Assembly: GCA_003643935.1 (NCBI GenBank)
Contig: QMLJ01000048.1
Location: 1-7,229, forward strand
Reading direction: 5' to 3'
DNA: 7,229 bases
Origin: Deltaproteobacteria bacterium
GTDB taxonomy: Bacteria; Desulfobacterota; Desulfomonilia; UBA1062
Each line of letters begins with the position of its first letter. Position 1 is the stretch's first letter. The notes below the pieces were generated by a model. That model had not been told where the DNA came from. It worked only from the letters and a program-made list of their open reading frames with translations, and did no database searches. The translations under genes were made by a program, and so were the position numbers. This document shows, piece by piece, positions 1-6,022 of the stretch.

Positions 1-211
1 AATCTATGTCCTTCAAGAAACACCTGTAGTACGGGGCATTTGCCACCTTCAGGACCTTGGCTGCCAAGGGTGGATCCTCATGGATAAGCCCAGAAAGTTC
101 TCTTATGCTGACATCCGCTGCTTGGGCCAAGACAATTACCCTAGATACCACCTCGGGTAATGTTGGGAGGCCCTCGATCTCCTTCAGGCGTTCCAGGACC
201 TTGTCTCTCAT
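1..211 (-). CDS. HDOD-domain protein, N-terminal fragment (cut by window edge)
   Basis: The first 70 codons of a gene that leaves the window on the left. I translated it by hand from the ATG at 209-211; it begins MRDKVLERLKEIEGLPTLPE. The pattern LPTLPEVVSRVI (residues 15-26), a variable linker, then DVSIRELSGLIHEDPPLAAKV (34-53, read here only as a pattern) and KVANAPYY (55-62) is the characteristic start of the HDOD domain, a catalytically inactive relative of HD phosphohydrolases. HDOD proteins are cytoplasmic and often act in signalling next to response regulators or chemotaxis genes; some carry EAL, GAF or CheW-like partners. What lies after the HDOD start is not visible. The ATG follows the TAG of the HEAT-repeat gene with no base between, and an AGAGGAGG Shine-Dalgarno sits inside the end of that gene, which supports this start and translational coupling. 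The family call is firm; the role is unknown. Confidence 0.85.
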   Translation of the reverse strand, partial: MRDKVLERLKEIEGLPTLPEVVSRVIVLAQAADVSIRELSGLIHEDPPLAAKVLKVANAPYYRCFLKDID

Positions 212-2122
212 CTAGAATTTGCCTCCTCTAAGAGCATCCATTGCATCAAATACAGCCCTTGCCACGTCTGGGTTCTCGTCTTCAGCAAAGGGTTCTATCT
301 CCTTTGCCAGACCCTCGTCATCCCATTCACCTAGAGCATTTGCAGCCGCTATCCTCAGTATATCCTCTCCTCCTTTAAGAATATCTATTAACCTTGCCTT
401 TGCCCTGTCATCTTTAAATCCACCTAGTGCCCTCACGGCATGGTATGAAGTCCAAATATCTGCTGTATCTATGCGATCTTCTATGATATGCCTGAATCTA
501 TCCATAGCTCTCTTACCTGCTATCTCCTGTGCAGCATGCCTCACCTGGGTTTCCTCATCATTTATAAGTATTTCCAATAACTCTGGATCAATATCCATCT
601 CCATATCCATTACCTTATGCAAGGCAGCAACGCGTATCCTTGCATCTACATCCTTGAGAAGTTTGTCTAGCTCACTTGGCAACTTATCACTTTCCATTCC
701 GCTCAAGCCTTCTAGGCCGATTATCCTGAGTTCGGGATCAGGATTCTTTACCATCTCCAAAAATACTTTCTCGGCCTTGTCCGTATCTATGGATACAATA
801 GCATCAAGGGCGGCCTGCCTTACGTCATCGTATTTATGTACTAAAAATGGCTCAAGACTGTCTATATCATCAGGTTTTCCCACTCTACCCAGTCCCTGGA
901 TTGCATAAGACAACACGTGCCCATCATCTTCATTCAAAAGGCGCTTGAATGCATCTCTTGCAACAGGAGAGCCTATCTTAACCATGGAGGCGGTAAGGGC
1001 ACGCTTGGCGTACAGGCTTGAAGAGCTGAGCCTGTCGATCATACACCTTACATCCTTATCCTCACCTATTGAGGCCAGAACTTGAGCCGCGAGTATGACC
1101 AATTTTTCAACATTACTGTCAAGAAGGTCCAATATCTTATCATGGTCATTCAAGGCCACAAGTACATCCTTGATGGCCTCCCACACGTCAATCTGCTCGT
1201 CGGGGTCTGTCCTTTGTGCCAGTTCTATCACCCTTTCGGCTGACCCTAAATCTCCGATCTTCTCAAGGCATTTCAGCATCTTAACAACAGTAAAATCGTC
1301 CGTATCTAAAATATGCCACTCAATAACCTTCCTCACGTAGGCCCTCTTCTCCTCAGGTAGCGAACCAAGCACCTCAGGGTCAAGGACTTGTAACAAGGTC
1401 TTAACTATTGCCAGCATCATGTAGGTATTGTCAGCGTCTTCAAGAATGGAAAGTAGAGGGTTCAAGACAGATTGGTCACCTATATTTGCTATCGCCTCCA
1501 GTATAACCGAAACTGTAAGATCATCATCAGACCACCTGTTGAGTTCCTCTAACAGGAAAGGTAATACATCCGGGTGATTAAGACGAGATATTGCCTCTAT
1601 AACGGAGAACCTTATCCATTCTTCGTCATTTACCATTTGTCTGAGATGCTCGAATGCCTTGGGATTACCTATGAGACCGAGGGAGACCACTGCTGCATTA
1701 CGTACATTGGGATTTATATCATTCAGGGCATCTATGATCACATCAACACTTTTTGCATCACCTATACTACCAAGTATATCCGCGATGAAAAGGCGTATAT
1801 TATCATCCGGGGCTTTCATCAGATCATGTAGTAGATCAATCCCTTCACTTCCTACTTTCTTAAGTATATCAATGGCCGTATTTCTAAGCCTTATATCATC
1901 AGATTTCAAGAAAGGCAGGACAGCCTCTACAACGTCTCTTCCACCTAGAACGATAAGGCTCTCATTGGCGGCATCCCTTACTCCCTGGTTTTCATCAGCT
2001 AAAAGCATTCCCAGCCTTTTAACAGAGGCCTTTCCTCTTATCTTTGAAAGAAGCATGGCAGCTTCTCTTCTTTCATCAGGATCCCTTGAACTAATTAGAC
2101 TGTCAATTCTATCCAGATTCAT
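212..2122 (-). CDS. Large HEAT-repeat (PBS-lyase type) scaffold protein
   Basis: A 636-residue protein built almost wholly of about 30-residue helical repeats. Repeat signatures of the form (V/I)R-x-AA-x-x-(L/I)-x-x-(I/L)G recur from end to end, for example VRDAANESLIVLG (48-60), IRLRNTAIDILKKVG (77-91), IRLFIADILGSIG (109-121), VRNAAVVSLGLIG (140-152), VRQAALDAIVSI (434-445), IRVAALHKVMDM (496-507) and ILRIAAANALGEW (588-600). A rough count is 18-20 repeats, less regular around residues 245-275. There is no signal peptide or membrane segment, and the protein looks acidic and cytoplasmic. HEAT arrays form curved solenoids that bind other proteins; I see no enzymatic motif. The PBS-lyase label is a repeat-family name and does not imply phycobilisome work here. 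Start: ATG with an upstream AGGA about nine bases away; the only in-frame upstream ATG is followed at once by TAG. Its place between a FliL-like gene and an HDOD gene in a flagellar operon suggests a scaffold in motility or chemosensory signalling, which is inference. Confidence 0.9.
   Translation of the reverse strand: MNLDRIDSLISSRDPDERREAAMLLSKIRGKASVKRLGMLLADENQGVRDAANESLIVLGGRDVVEAVLPFLKSDDIRLRNTAIDILKKVGSEGIDLLHDLMKAPDDNIRLFIADILGSIGDAKSVDVIIDALNDINPNVRNAAVVSLGLIGNPKAFEHLRQMVNDEEWIRFSVIEAISRLNHPDVLPFLLEELNRWSDDDLTVSVILEAIANIGDQSVLNPLLSILEDADNTYMMLAIVKTLLQVLDPEVLGSLPEEKRAYVRKVIEWHILDTDDFTVVKMLKCLEKIGDLGSAERVIELAQRTDPDEQIDVWEAIKDVLVALNDHDKILDLLDSNVEKLVILAAQVLASIGEDKDVRCMIDRLSSSSLYAKRALTASMVKIGSPVARDAFKRLLNEDDGHVLSYAIQGLGRVGKPDDIDSLEPFLVHKYDDVRQAALDAIVSIDTDKAEKVFLEMVKNPDPELRIIGLEGLSGMESDKLPSELDKLLKDVDARIRVAALHKVMDMEMDIDPELLEILINDEETQVRHAAQEIAGKRAMDRFRHIIEDRIDTADIWTSYHAVRALGGFKDDRAKARLIDILKGGEDILRIAAANALGEWDDEGLAKEIEPFAEDENPDVARAVFDAMDALRGGKF
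222..229 (-). promoter_or_regulatory. Ribosome binding site of the HDOD gene
   Basis: On the minus strand this reads AGAGGAGG, a near-perfect Shine-Dalgarno ten bases before the ATG at 211. It lies within the last codons of the upstream HEAT-repeat gene. It fixes the start of the HDOD gene, which would otherwise be a short fragment at the window edge. The spacing is slightly long but normal. Confidence 0.75.
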
Positions 2123-2140
2123 AAAACATTTCCTACCTAC

Positions 2141-2166
2141 ATGGTTATGCCTAGACCGTGAACCAT
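2141..2166 (-). repeat. Short imperfectly placed inverted repeat before the HEAT gene
   Basis: The 43-base gap between the FliL-like gene and the HEAT gene contains ATGGTT and AACCAT as 6-base inverted arms separated by 14 bases; the left arm reaches one base into the TGA stop of the FliL-like gene. The arms are AT-rich, the loop is long and no T-tract follows, so this is not a terminator. It may be a weak mRNA fold or chance. The rest of the gap shows only the AGGA ribosome binding site. Confidence 0.25.
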
Positions 2167-2822
2167 CATATAATGCTATACCTTACAAAGGTAAGATCCC
2201 TTACCCCAAACCCTTTTAGTTCATTTCTTAGAATATCCTCTATCTCCTTTTTCTTATAAACCAGTACATTCAAGGACAGGCAATTAAGTATTTTCCTCCT
2301 GAGATCGAAATCCCTTGATAAAAGGTCTTGCTTGTGGTTGGGGTCAACACCAAGACTTATCTGTGCAATGAGCACCTTTGTTACACCGGTCTTTGTCCTA
2401 AAGAAGATAATGAATGGATCCATTACAAGGTCTCCATCCGTTGATTCAGCCCTTGTCATTACCACCGGGGTGTTTTTTCTCTTGGGTTTCTCCTTGGTAT
2501 TGCTATTATGGCCTATGTATAGGGCTAGCCCTATAGCCCCAAGCAACAAAAAAATCCCCCCTATTCCAGCAATTAGTAACTTCGGAGGGAATCTTTTGAG
2601 CCTATCCTCTCCCTGTGTCTTTTCCTCCTCAGCTGTACTATCATCCTTACTTGCATTATCTTGTTCTTCATCGTTTTCTTTATTGCTATCTTCTTCTAAA
2701 TTACCTGACTTGGCCTCTGCCTTATCTTCTATGCCGTCTTTATCCAGTTTTACCTTGTCATACTCAGGTAGGTCTATATTTTCACTGTCTAGCTCAGTTT
2801 TTTTTTCGGTACTGCCGGACAC
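2166..2822 (-). CDS. FliL-like one-pass membrane protein with long acidic N-terminal tail
   Basis: A 218-residue protein in three parts. Residues 1-78 are highly charged (Glu, Asp and Lys-rich, with Asn, Ser and Gln) and look disordered. Residues about 80-103 form one hydrophobic helix (LLIAGIGGIFLLLGAIGLAL). Residues 115-218 make a periplasmic domain. In the last part DGDLVMDPFIIFFRTKTG (129-146) followed by a strand, then RRKILNCLSL (175-184), EIEDILRNEL (193-202) and a closing VRDLTFVRYSII fit the FliL pattern of a membrane-proximal beta strand pair, a helix beginning R-x-x-I-L and a C-terminal strand. FliL proteins sit around the stator MotA/B at the basal body and help torque or stator stability. 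Similarity is judged by eye, so this could be a diverged relative with another task. The start is GTG at 2822: CheY's stop lies eight codons upstream in the same frame, no ATG lies between, and AAGGAG sits six bases before. The charged tail is unusual, as FliL normally has a short cytoplasmic end. Confidence 0.65.
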   Translation of the reverse strand: MSGSTEKKTELDSENIDLPEYDKVKLDKDGIEDKAEAKSGNLEEDSNKENDEEQDNASKDDSTAEEEKTQGEDRLKRFPPKLLIAGIGGIFLLLGAIGLALYIGHNSNTKEKPKRKNTPVVMTRAESTDGDLVMDPFIIFFRTKTGVTKVLIAQISLGVDPNHKQDLLSRDFDLRRKILNCLSLNVLVYKKKEIEDILRNELKGFGVRDLTFVRYSII

Positions 2823-2828
2823 TTCTTT

Positions 2829-2834
2829 CTCCTT
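2829..2834 (-). promoter_or_regulatory. Ribosome binding site that decides the GTG start
   Basis: AAGGAG on the minus strand, six bases before GTG at 2822. The 24 bases between the cheY stop and this codon hold no ATG in frame, so this strong Shine-Dalgarno is the reason for choosing GTG as the start of the FliL-like gene. Confidence 0.75.
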
Positions 2835-2846
2835 GGCTATAGAGGA

Positions 2847-3230
2847 TTATTTATTGAAAACCTGCTCTATCTTTTTACCCAGTGTCTCAGCTGTAAAGGG
2901 TTTAACGATGTAATTGCTTACGCCTGCCTTAACCGCTTCTATAATATTCTCCTGTTGTGCCTCTGCCGTTACCATGAGAAACGGTATATCTTTAAGAGCA
3001 TCATCTGACCTCACGGCCTTCAGGAGATCCAGGCCCGTCATCTTCGGCATGTTCCAGTCAGATATAATTAGATCTATCTTCTCCTTCTGAAGTACGCCCA
3101 AACCGGTTGTGCCGTCATCAGCCTCGACAATGTTATTAAAACCGAGCTGACGCAGAATATTTTTTACAATTCTCCTCATGGTTGAAAAATCATCCACTAC
3201 CAGCACCCTGATATCCTTATCCAATGCCAT
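2847..3230 (-). CDS. cheY: Chemotaxis response regulator CheY (single receiver domain)
   Basis: A 127-residue stand-alone receiver domain, the usual CheY length. All key residues are present: acidic pair D13-D14, phospho-acceptor D58 (in IISDWNMPKMTG, 55-66), T88, aromatic switch residue Y107 and K110 followed by P111. The stretch DFSTMRRIVKNIL (14-26) is typical of true CheY rather than of receivers in two-component regulators. Phosphorylated by CheA, CheY binds FliM/FliN at the flagellar switch and changes rotation. No DNA-binding or output domain follows. The gene lies 44 bases after fliA, with a GGAGG site five bases before the ATG, the same order as in the flhF-flhG-fliA-cheY clusters of many polar flagellates. 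No cheA, cheB or cheZ is visible in this window, so the kinase and the phosphatase, if any, must be encoded elsewhere. Confidence 0.95.
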   Translation of the reverse strand: MALDKDIRVLVVDDFSTMRRIVKNILRQLGFNNIVEADDGTTGLGVLQKEKIDLIISDWNMPKMTGLDLLKAVRSDDALKDIPFLMVTAEAQQENIIEAVKAGVSNYIVKPFTAETLGKKIEQVFNK

Positions 3231-3235
3231 AATAA

Positions 3236-3240
3236 CCTCC
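3236..3240 (-). promoter_or_regulatory. Ribosome binding site of cheY
   Basis: GGAGG on the minus strand, five bases before the cheY ATG at 3230, confirming this start. Its first G is also the last base of a small hairpin at 3240-3255. Confidence 0.8.
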
Positions 3241-3255
3241 GAATATGTCTATTCG
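3240..3255 (-). other. Small hairpin abutting the cheY ribosome binding site
   Basis: A perfect 6-base inverted repeat, CGAATA and TATTCG, with a 4-base loop (GACA on the transcript), in the 44-base gap between fliA and cheY. The stem runs into the GGAGG site, sharing one G. Two of six pairs are G-C and no U-tract follows, so it is not a terminator. It could modestly affect cheY translation or mark an mRNA processing point; it may also be chance. I see no sigma-28 or sigma-54 promoter pattern in this gap. Confidence 0.35.
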
Positions 3256-3274
3256 TAAATAAGGCGGAATTTCT

Positions 3275-4048
3275 TTAGCCCTTCATCTCCTTTAGTATCC
3301 TCTCCATCTTGGAACGAAGCCTAAGTATTGCCTTGGTATGTATCTGGGAAACCCTTGACTCGGTAAATTTCAATACCTGGCCTATCTCTTTCATGGTAAG
3401 TTCATCATAATAGTAAAGTGATATAACCATCCTTTCTTTTTCTGGGAGTGATTTAATAGCATTGGCAACAAGTTCTCTTATCTCGGCAAGCCCGAGTTGA
3501 TACGTCGGCCATGCCTTCTCATCCTGCATTATGAATTCAAGGAGATTTCTCCTTGAAAGATCCGTGTTATCCTCCCCGAAATCATCAAGGCTGAGTAAAG
3601 ACACGGAAGCAGTCTCTGATAGCAACTTGTAGAAACTGTCCATGTCTATATCAAGCTCCCTCGCCACCTCCTCGTCCTTGGCTGGTCTACCAAGCATACC
3701 TTCCAAGCGCGTGTACGCTTCCTCAACCTTGCGGGCCTTTTGCCTCACTGATCTGGGTACCCAATCCATGGACCTGAGCTCGTCCAGCATGGCTCCCCTT
3801 ATCCTGAACTCTGCATATGTCTTGAATTTGATCTCCTTTGAGGCATCGAACTTGTCTATCGCATCTATAAGACCTATGACACCTGCGTTAATAAGATCAT
3901 GTATATCGATATGCGGGGGTAAGCGCATTGCCAGGCGTGTTGCTATGTACTTTATCAAGGGAGCAAAATCCCTTATGATTTTGTCCCTTACCTCTGGTTG
4001 AAGTTTCTGCTCTTCAGTAAGGTTGGGAAATGCTATATCCTGTATCAT
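3275..4048 (-). CDS. fliA: Flagellar sigma factor FliA (sigma-28)
   Basis: A 257-residue sigma-70 family factor of the FliA/SigD/WhiG group, full length for the family. Region 2 is seen at about residues 23-100, including DLINAGVIGLIDAIDKFD (51-68) and FKTYAEFRIRGAMLDELR (75-92) followed by SMDWVPRSVR (93-102), a hallmark of sigma-28. Region 3 covers about 103-160. Region 4 (about 200-250) has LPEKERMVISLYYYDELT and the helix-turn-helix MKEIGQVLKFTESRVSQIH. The protein directs RNA polymerase to late flagellar and chemotaxis promoters and is normally held back by the anti-sigma factor FlgM, which is not encoded here. The ATG at 4048 lies inside the flhG gene, giving a 35-base overlap; a GGAAGG site five bases upstream supports it. 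The overlap points to translational coupling with FlhG, so sigma factor supply and flagellar number control are made together. Confidence 0.95.
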   Translation of the reverse strand: MIQDIAFPNLTEEQKLQPEVRDKIIRDFAPLIKYIATRLAMRLPPHIDIHDLINAGVIGLIDAIDKFDASKEIKFKTYAEFRIRGAMLDELRSMDWVPRSVRQKARKVEEAYTRLEGMLGRPAKDEEVARELDIDMDSFYKLLSETASVSLLSLDDFGEDNTDLSRRNLLEFIMQDEKAWPTYQLGLAEIRELVANAIKSLPEKERMVISLYYYDELTMKEIGQVLKFTESRVSQIHTKAILRLRSKMERILKEMKG

Positions 4049-4922
4049 CTTTTCCTTCCACCTGATTCATAACCATTCTTTTAAGAAAGAACTGAATATG
4101 CCCCACTCCATCCTTCACCGGCAGGCCGTCCAGCTTATTTACAATCTTTCCAAGCCTCCTCGTCATCTCCCTTTCGGGAAACATATCCACAAAAGCCTGC
4201 TGTTTACGGATACACTCGGATATCCCGCCATCAAAGGGTATAGATCCGAGCATATCCAGGACCACATCCCCTAAAAAACTCTCGCAAACAGTACCCAACT
4301 TTAACGCAACTTCCTCTCCCTCCTTTGCTGATGAAACACTATTTATTACAAGGCCTAACCTCTTTATTCCGTACTTTCTCCTGAGTATCTTTATCATGGC
4401 ATATGCATCGGTTATTGACGTTGGCTCTGGAGTCACTACAACTATTATGTTCTGCGAGGCCGAGTTGAAGTACATCACGTTACTCGATATGCCTGCCCCT
4501 GTGTCTATCAGCATGTAGTCAATCTCCTGGTTAAAATAATCAAGAGCATTAACCAGAGAAAGTTCCTGCTCACGGGTAAGGTCTGTCAGTTCCTGTATGC
4601 CCGAAGAAGCAGGTATGATCTTTATCCCCCTAGGCCCTTCCAAGAGGATATCTTCTATAGAGCACTCCCCATCGAGTACGTGTTTTATGTTGTAATGAGG
4701 TGCCAGTCCCAGGACAATGTCCACGTTGGCAAGTCCCAGATCAGCGTCAAGAACCAAGACACGTTTACCCCTAGATGCCAATAGCACGGCCATGTTGACC
4801 ACAAGACTTGTCTTCCCTACGCCGCCCTTTCCAGATGTGACAGAGAAAACCCTCACTCCTGGCATATACCTTTTATCTGTTGCAGCGAGCCTTCTTAATG
4901 TATGAGCTTGATCTCCCATCAT
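4014..4922 (-). CDS. flhG: Flagellar number regulator FlhG (FleN/YlxH, MinD-like ATPase)
   Basis: A 302-residue MinD/ParA-type ATPase. The deviant Walker A SGKGGVGKT (30-38) has both lysines (K32 and K37); DADLGLANVD (59-68) is the Walker A-prime/switch I segment and MLIDTGAGI (137-145), with D140, is the Walker B/switch II. The N-terminus carries DQAHTLR (4-10), the DQAxxLR motif by which FlhG stimulates the FlhF GTPase. The C-terminal segment around HIQFFLKRMVMN (275-286) could be the amphipathic membrane-targeting helix of this family. FlhG limits the number of flagella and, by dimerising on ATP, works against FlhF at the cell pole. The gene overlaps flhF by four bases (ATGA) and fliA by 35. 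Two ATG codons stand in tandem; a GGAG site is four bases from the first and seven from the second, so the real start may be the second (4919). Either way the motif is intact. Confidence 0.95.
   Translation of the reverse strand: MMGDQAHTLRRLAATDKRYMPGVRVFSVTSGKGGVGKTSLVVNMAVLLASRGKRVLVLDADLGLANVDIVLGLAPHYNIKHVLDGECSIEDILLEGPRGIKIIPASSGIQELTDLTREQELSLVNALDYFNQEIDYMLIDTGAGISSNVMYFNSASQNIIVVVTPEPTSITDAYAMIKILRRKYGIKRLGLVINSVSSAKEGEEVALKLGTVCESFLGDVVLDMLGSIPFDGGISECIRKQQAFVDMFPEREMTRRLGKIVNKLDGLPVKDGVGHIQFFLKRMVMNQVEGKDDTGYSISQPY
4054..4059 (-). promoter_or_regulatory. Ribosome binding site of fliA, inside flhG
   Basis: GGAAGG on the minus strand, five bases before the fliA ATG at 4048. It lies within flhG coding sequence, near codons for the last residues of FlhG, and supports the choice of a start that overlaps flhG by 35 bases. 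Confidence 0.65.
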
Positions 4923-6022
4923 GCTTCTCCAAAAAACCTTTCCACTATTCTCGAAGCGTCTGCCTCTTCAATATCTTCCGGAACCCTCTGCCCAATGGTC
5001 AGGTACGATATGGGTATCCTGAAAACCAGGTTGTGGTTTATTACGCTGCCAAACGTCAGGGCCTCGTCAGCCTTTGTAAATATCATGCTGTCCAAGCCCA
5101 AACGCAAAAGAGACCTAGTCACACTTTCCATCTCCTTTTCCCTGGTGGCAACGGGTATGAGCAATGATTTATATACGTGTATCCCTTCGAAGAACCTTTT
5201 AAACTCCCCTAGATAGTCATCCGATAAAGGTGACCTTCCCACTGTATCCACAAGCACAAGATCCACCTCCATGCTGTTAAATCTAGCCAGCGCTGACCTG
5301 AATTCCAAAGGTGTCGCCACTGACCTGAATGGTATACTGAGGATCTTCGCATATGTACGGCTCTGCTCCACCGCTCCTATCCTGTATGTATCCAGGGATA
5401 CTAGAGCTACTTTCTTTCCTTCATCTATGACTGCCCTGGCAGCGATTTTGGCTATGGTCGTTGTCTTTCCAACACCTGTTGAACCCAGTAAGACCCAGAC
5501 CTTAGGTGAGGGATGTCTTGCTACCTTTATTATTCTCTTGATAACATCCTTGATGCTATCAAGATCTGTCCTGTCCCCCATCTTATCCACAATGAGCCTG
5601 GCAAGAGACACCTTCATTCCCCTGGACACCAACTCGTCCACCGGTGAAAATTCCTCTGCCAGCCTCACACCCGAATGTTTCAAGAGCATCTCTAACATGC
5701 TACTTAACCTGTTAACCTCAGAGGCAATGAGATCTATGTTATTGCCAAACCCAAATGATGAATCACTAGTATTGCTAATAGGGGCCATATCAACCATTGA
5801 GTATGGGCGAGGCTTGGGACTTGTCTTTTCTACGTGTTTCTTGTACATCTCCTCGTCGTAATCAACAGCTGCAGTAACCTCCACCATGGGCCTTGCCATA
5901 ATGCCGAAGTTCTCATCCTTTACCTCGCGGGTCGATAAGATTACGGCATCAGAACCCATCTCGGTCTTTATCTGGTTAATTGCATCCTTTACTGAAAAAG
6001 TCTTATATGTCTTAATCTGCAT
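4919..6022 (-). CDS. flhF: Flagellar SRP-type GTPase FlhF
   Basis: A 367-residue SRP-GTPase with the three FlhF parts. The N-terminal B region starts MQIKTYKTFSVKDAINQIK and includes GSDAVILSTREV (23-34), typical of FlhF. An N domain of helices spans about 95-170. The G domain runs from about 174 to the end: P-loop GSTGVGKTTT (180-189), DTYRIGAVEQ (211-220), DTVGRS (259-264), TKADEA (316-321) and the closing LTIGQRVPEDIEEA (341-354). FlhF dimerises with GTP at the membrane, marks the cell pole and recruits the first flagellar base components; FlhG, encoded next, triggers its GTP hydrolysis. In DTVGRS the third residue is Val where Ala is usual, a conservative change. The start overlaps the end of flhA by 11 bases, with only a weak GGTGA-like site, which fits coupling to flhA translation. 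Confidence 0.95.
   Translation of the reverse strand: MQIKTYKTFSVKDAINQIKTEMGSDAVILSTREVKDENFGIMARPMVEVTAAVDYDEEMYKKHVEKTSPKPRPYSMVDMAPISNTSDSSFGFGNNIDLIASEVNRLSSMLEMLLKHSGVRLAEEFSPVDELVSRGMKVSLARLIVDKMGDRTDLDSIKDVIKRIIKVARHPSPKVWVLLGSTGVGKTTTIAKIAARAVIDEGKKVALVSLDTYRIGAVEQSRTYAKILSIPFRSVATPLEFRSALARFNSMEVDLVLVDTVGRSPLSDDYLGEFKRFFEGIHVYKSLLIPVATREKEMESVTRSLLRLGLDSMIFTKADEALTFGSVINHNLVFRIPISYLTIGQRVPEDIEEADASRIVERFFGEA
4927..4930 (-). promoter_or_regulatory. Ribosome binding site of flhG, serving one of two tandem ATGs
   Basis: GGAG on the minus strand within the final codons of flhF. It is four bases before the ATG at 4922 and seven before the ATG at 4919. The usual spacing slightly favours the second start, which would shorten FlhG by one methionine and reduce the flhF-flhG overlap to a single base. 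Confidence 0.5.

Noticed and set aside
219..908. A plus-strand open frame of 229 codons opposite the HEAT gene, and a second of 186 codons at 1659-2219
   Set aside because: Both are serine/alanine-rich antisense images of a clearly repeat-built protein, have no family resemblance and no convincing ribosome binding site.
212..2122. HEAT gene as a phycobilisome lyase (CpcE/CpcF-like)
   Set aside because: Only the repeat type is shared; length, context and the absence of any phycobiliprotein gene make this role improbable.
2123..2165. Possible start-stop mini-frame (ATG TAG) 21 bases before the HEAT start, as a translational regulator
   Set aside because: A two-codon frame with no ribosome binding site of its own is easily explained by chance; it only rules out an earlier in-frame start.
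2141..2166. Inverted repeat as an intrinsic terminator between the FliL-like and HEAT genes
   Set aside because: The arms are six bases and AT-rich, the loop is 14 bases and no T-tract follows, so termination is unlikely.
2332..2913. A plus-strand open frame of 193 codons with hydrophobic, serine-rich stretches opposite the FliL-like gene
   Set aside because: Its hydrophobic and serine runs are the complement of the charged Glu/Lys/Asp tail and membrane helix of the minus-strand gene, which has a good ribosome binding site and fits the operon.
3231..3274. Internal promoter for cheY in the fliA-cheY gap
   Set aside because: No sigma-28 (TAAA with GCCGATAA), sigma-54 (GG with GC) or good sigma-70 pair at proper spacing can be read in the gap.
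5271..5861. A plus-strand open frame of 196 codons opposite flhF
   Set aside because: It lies opposite the strongly conserved FlhF GTPase domain and is explained as its shadow.
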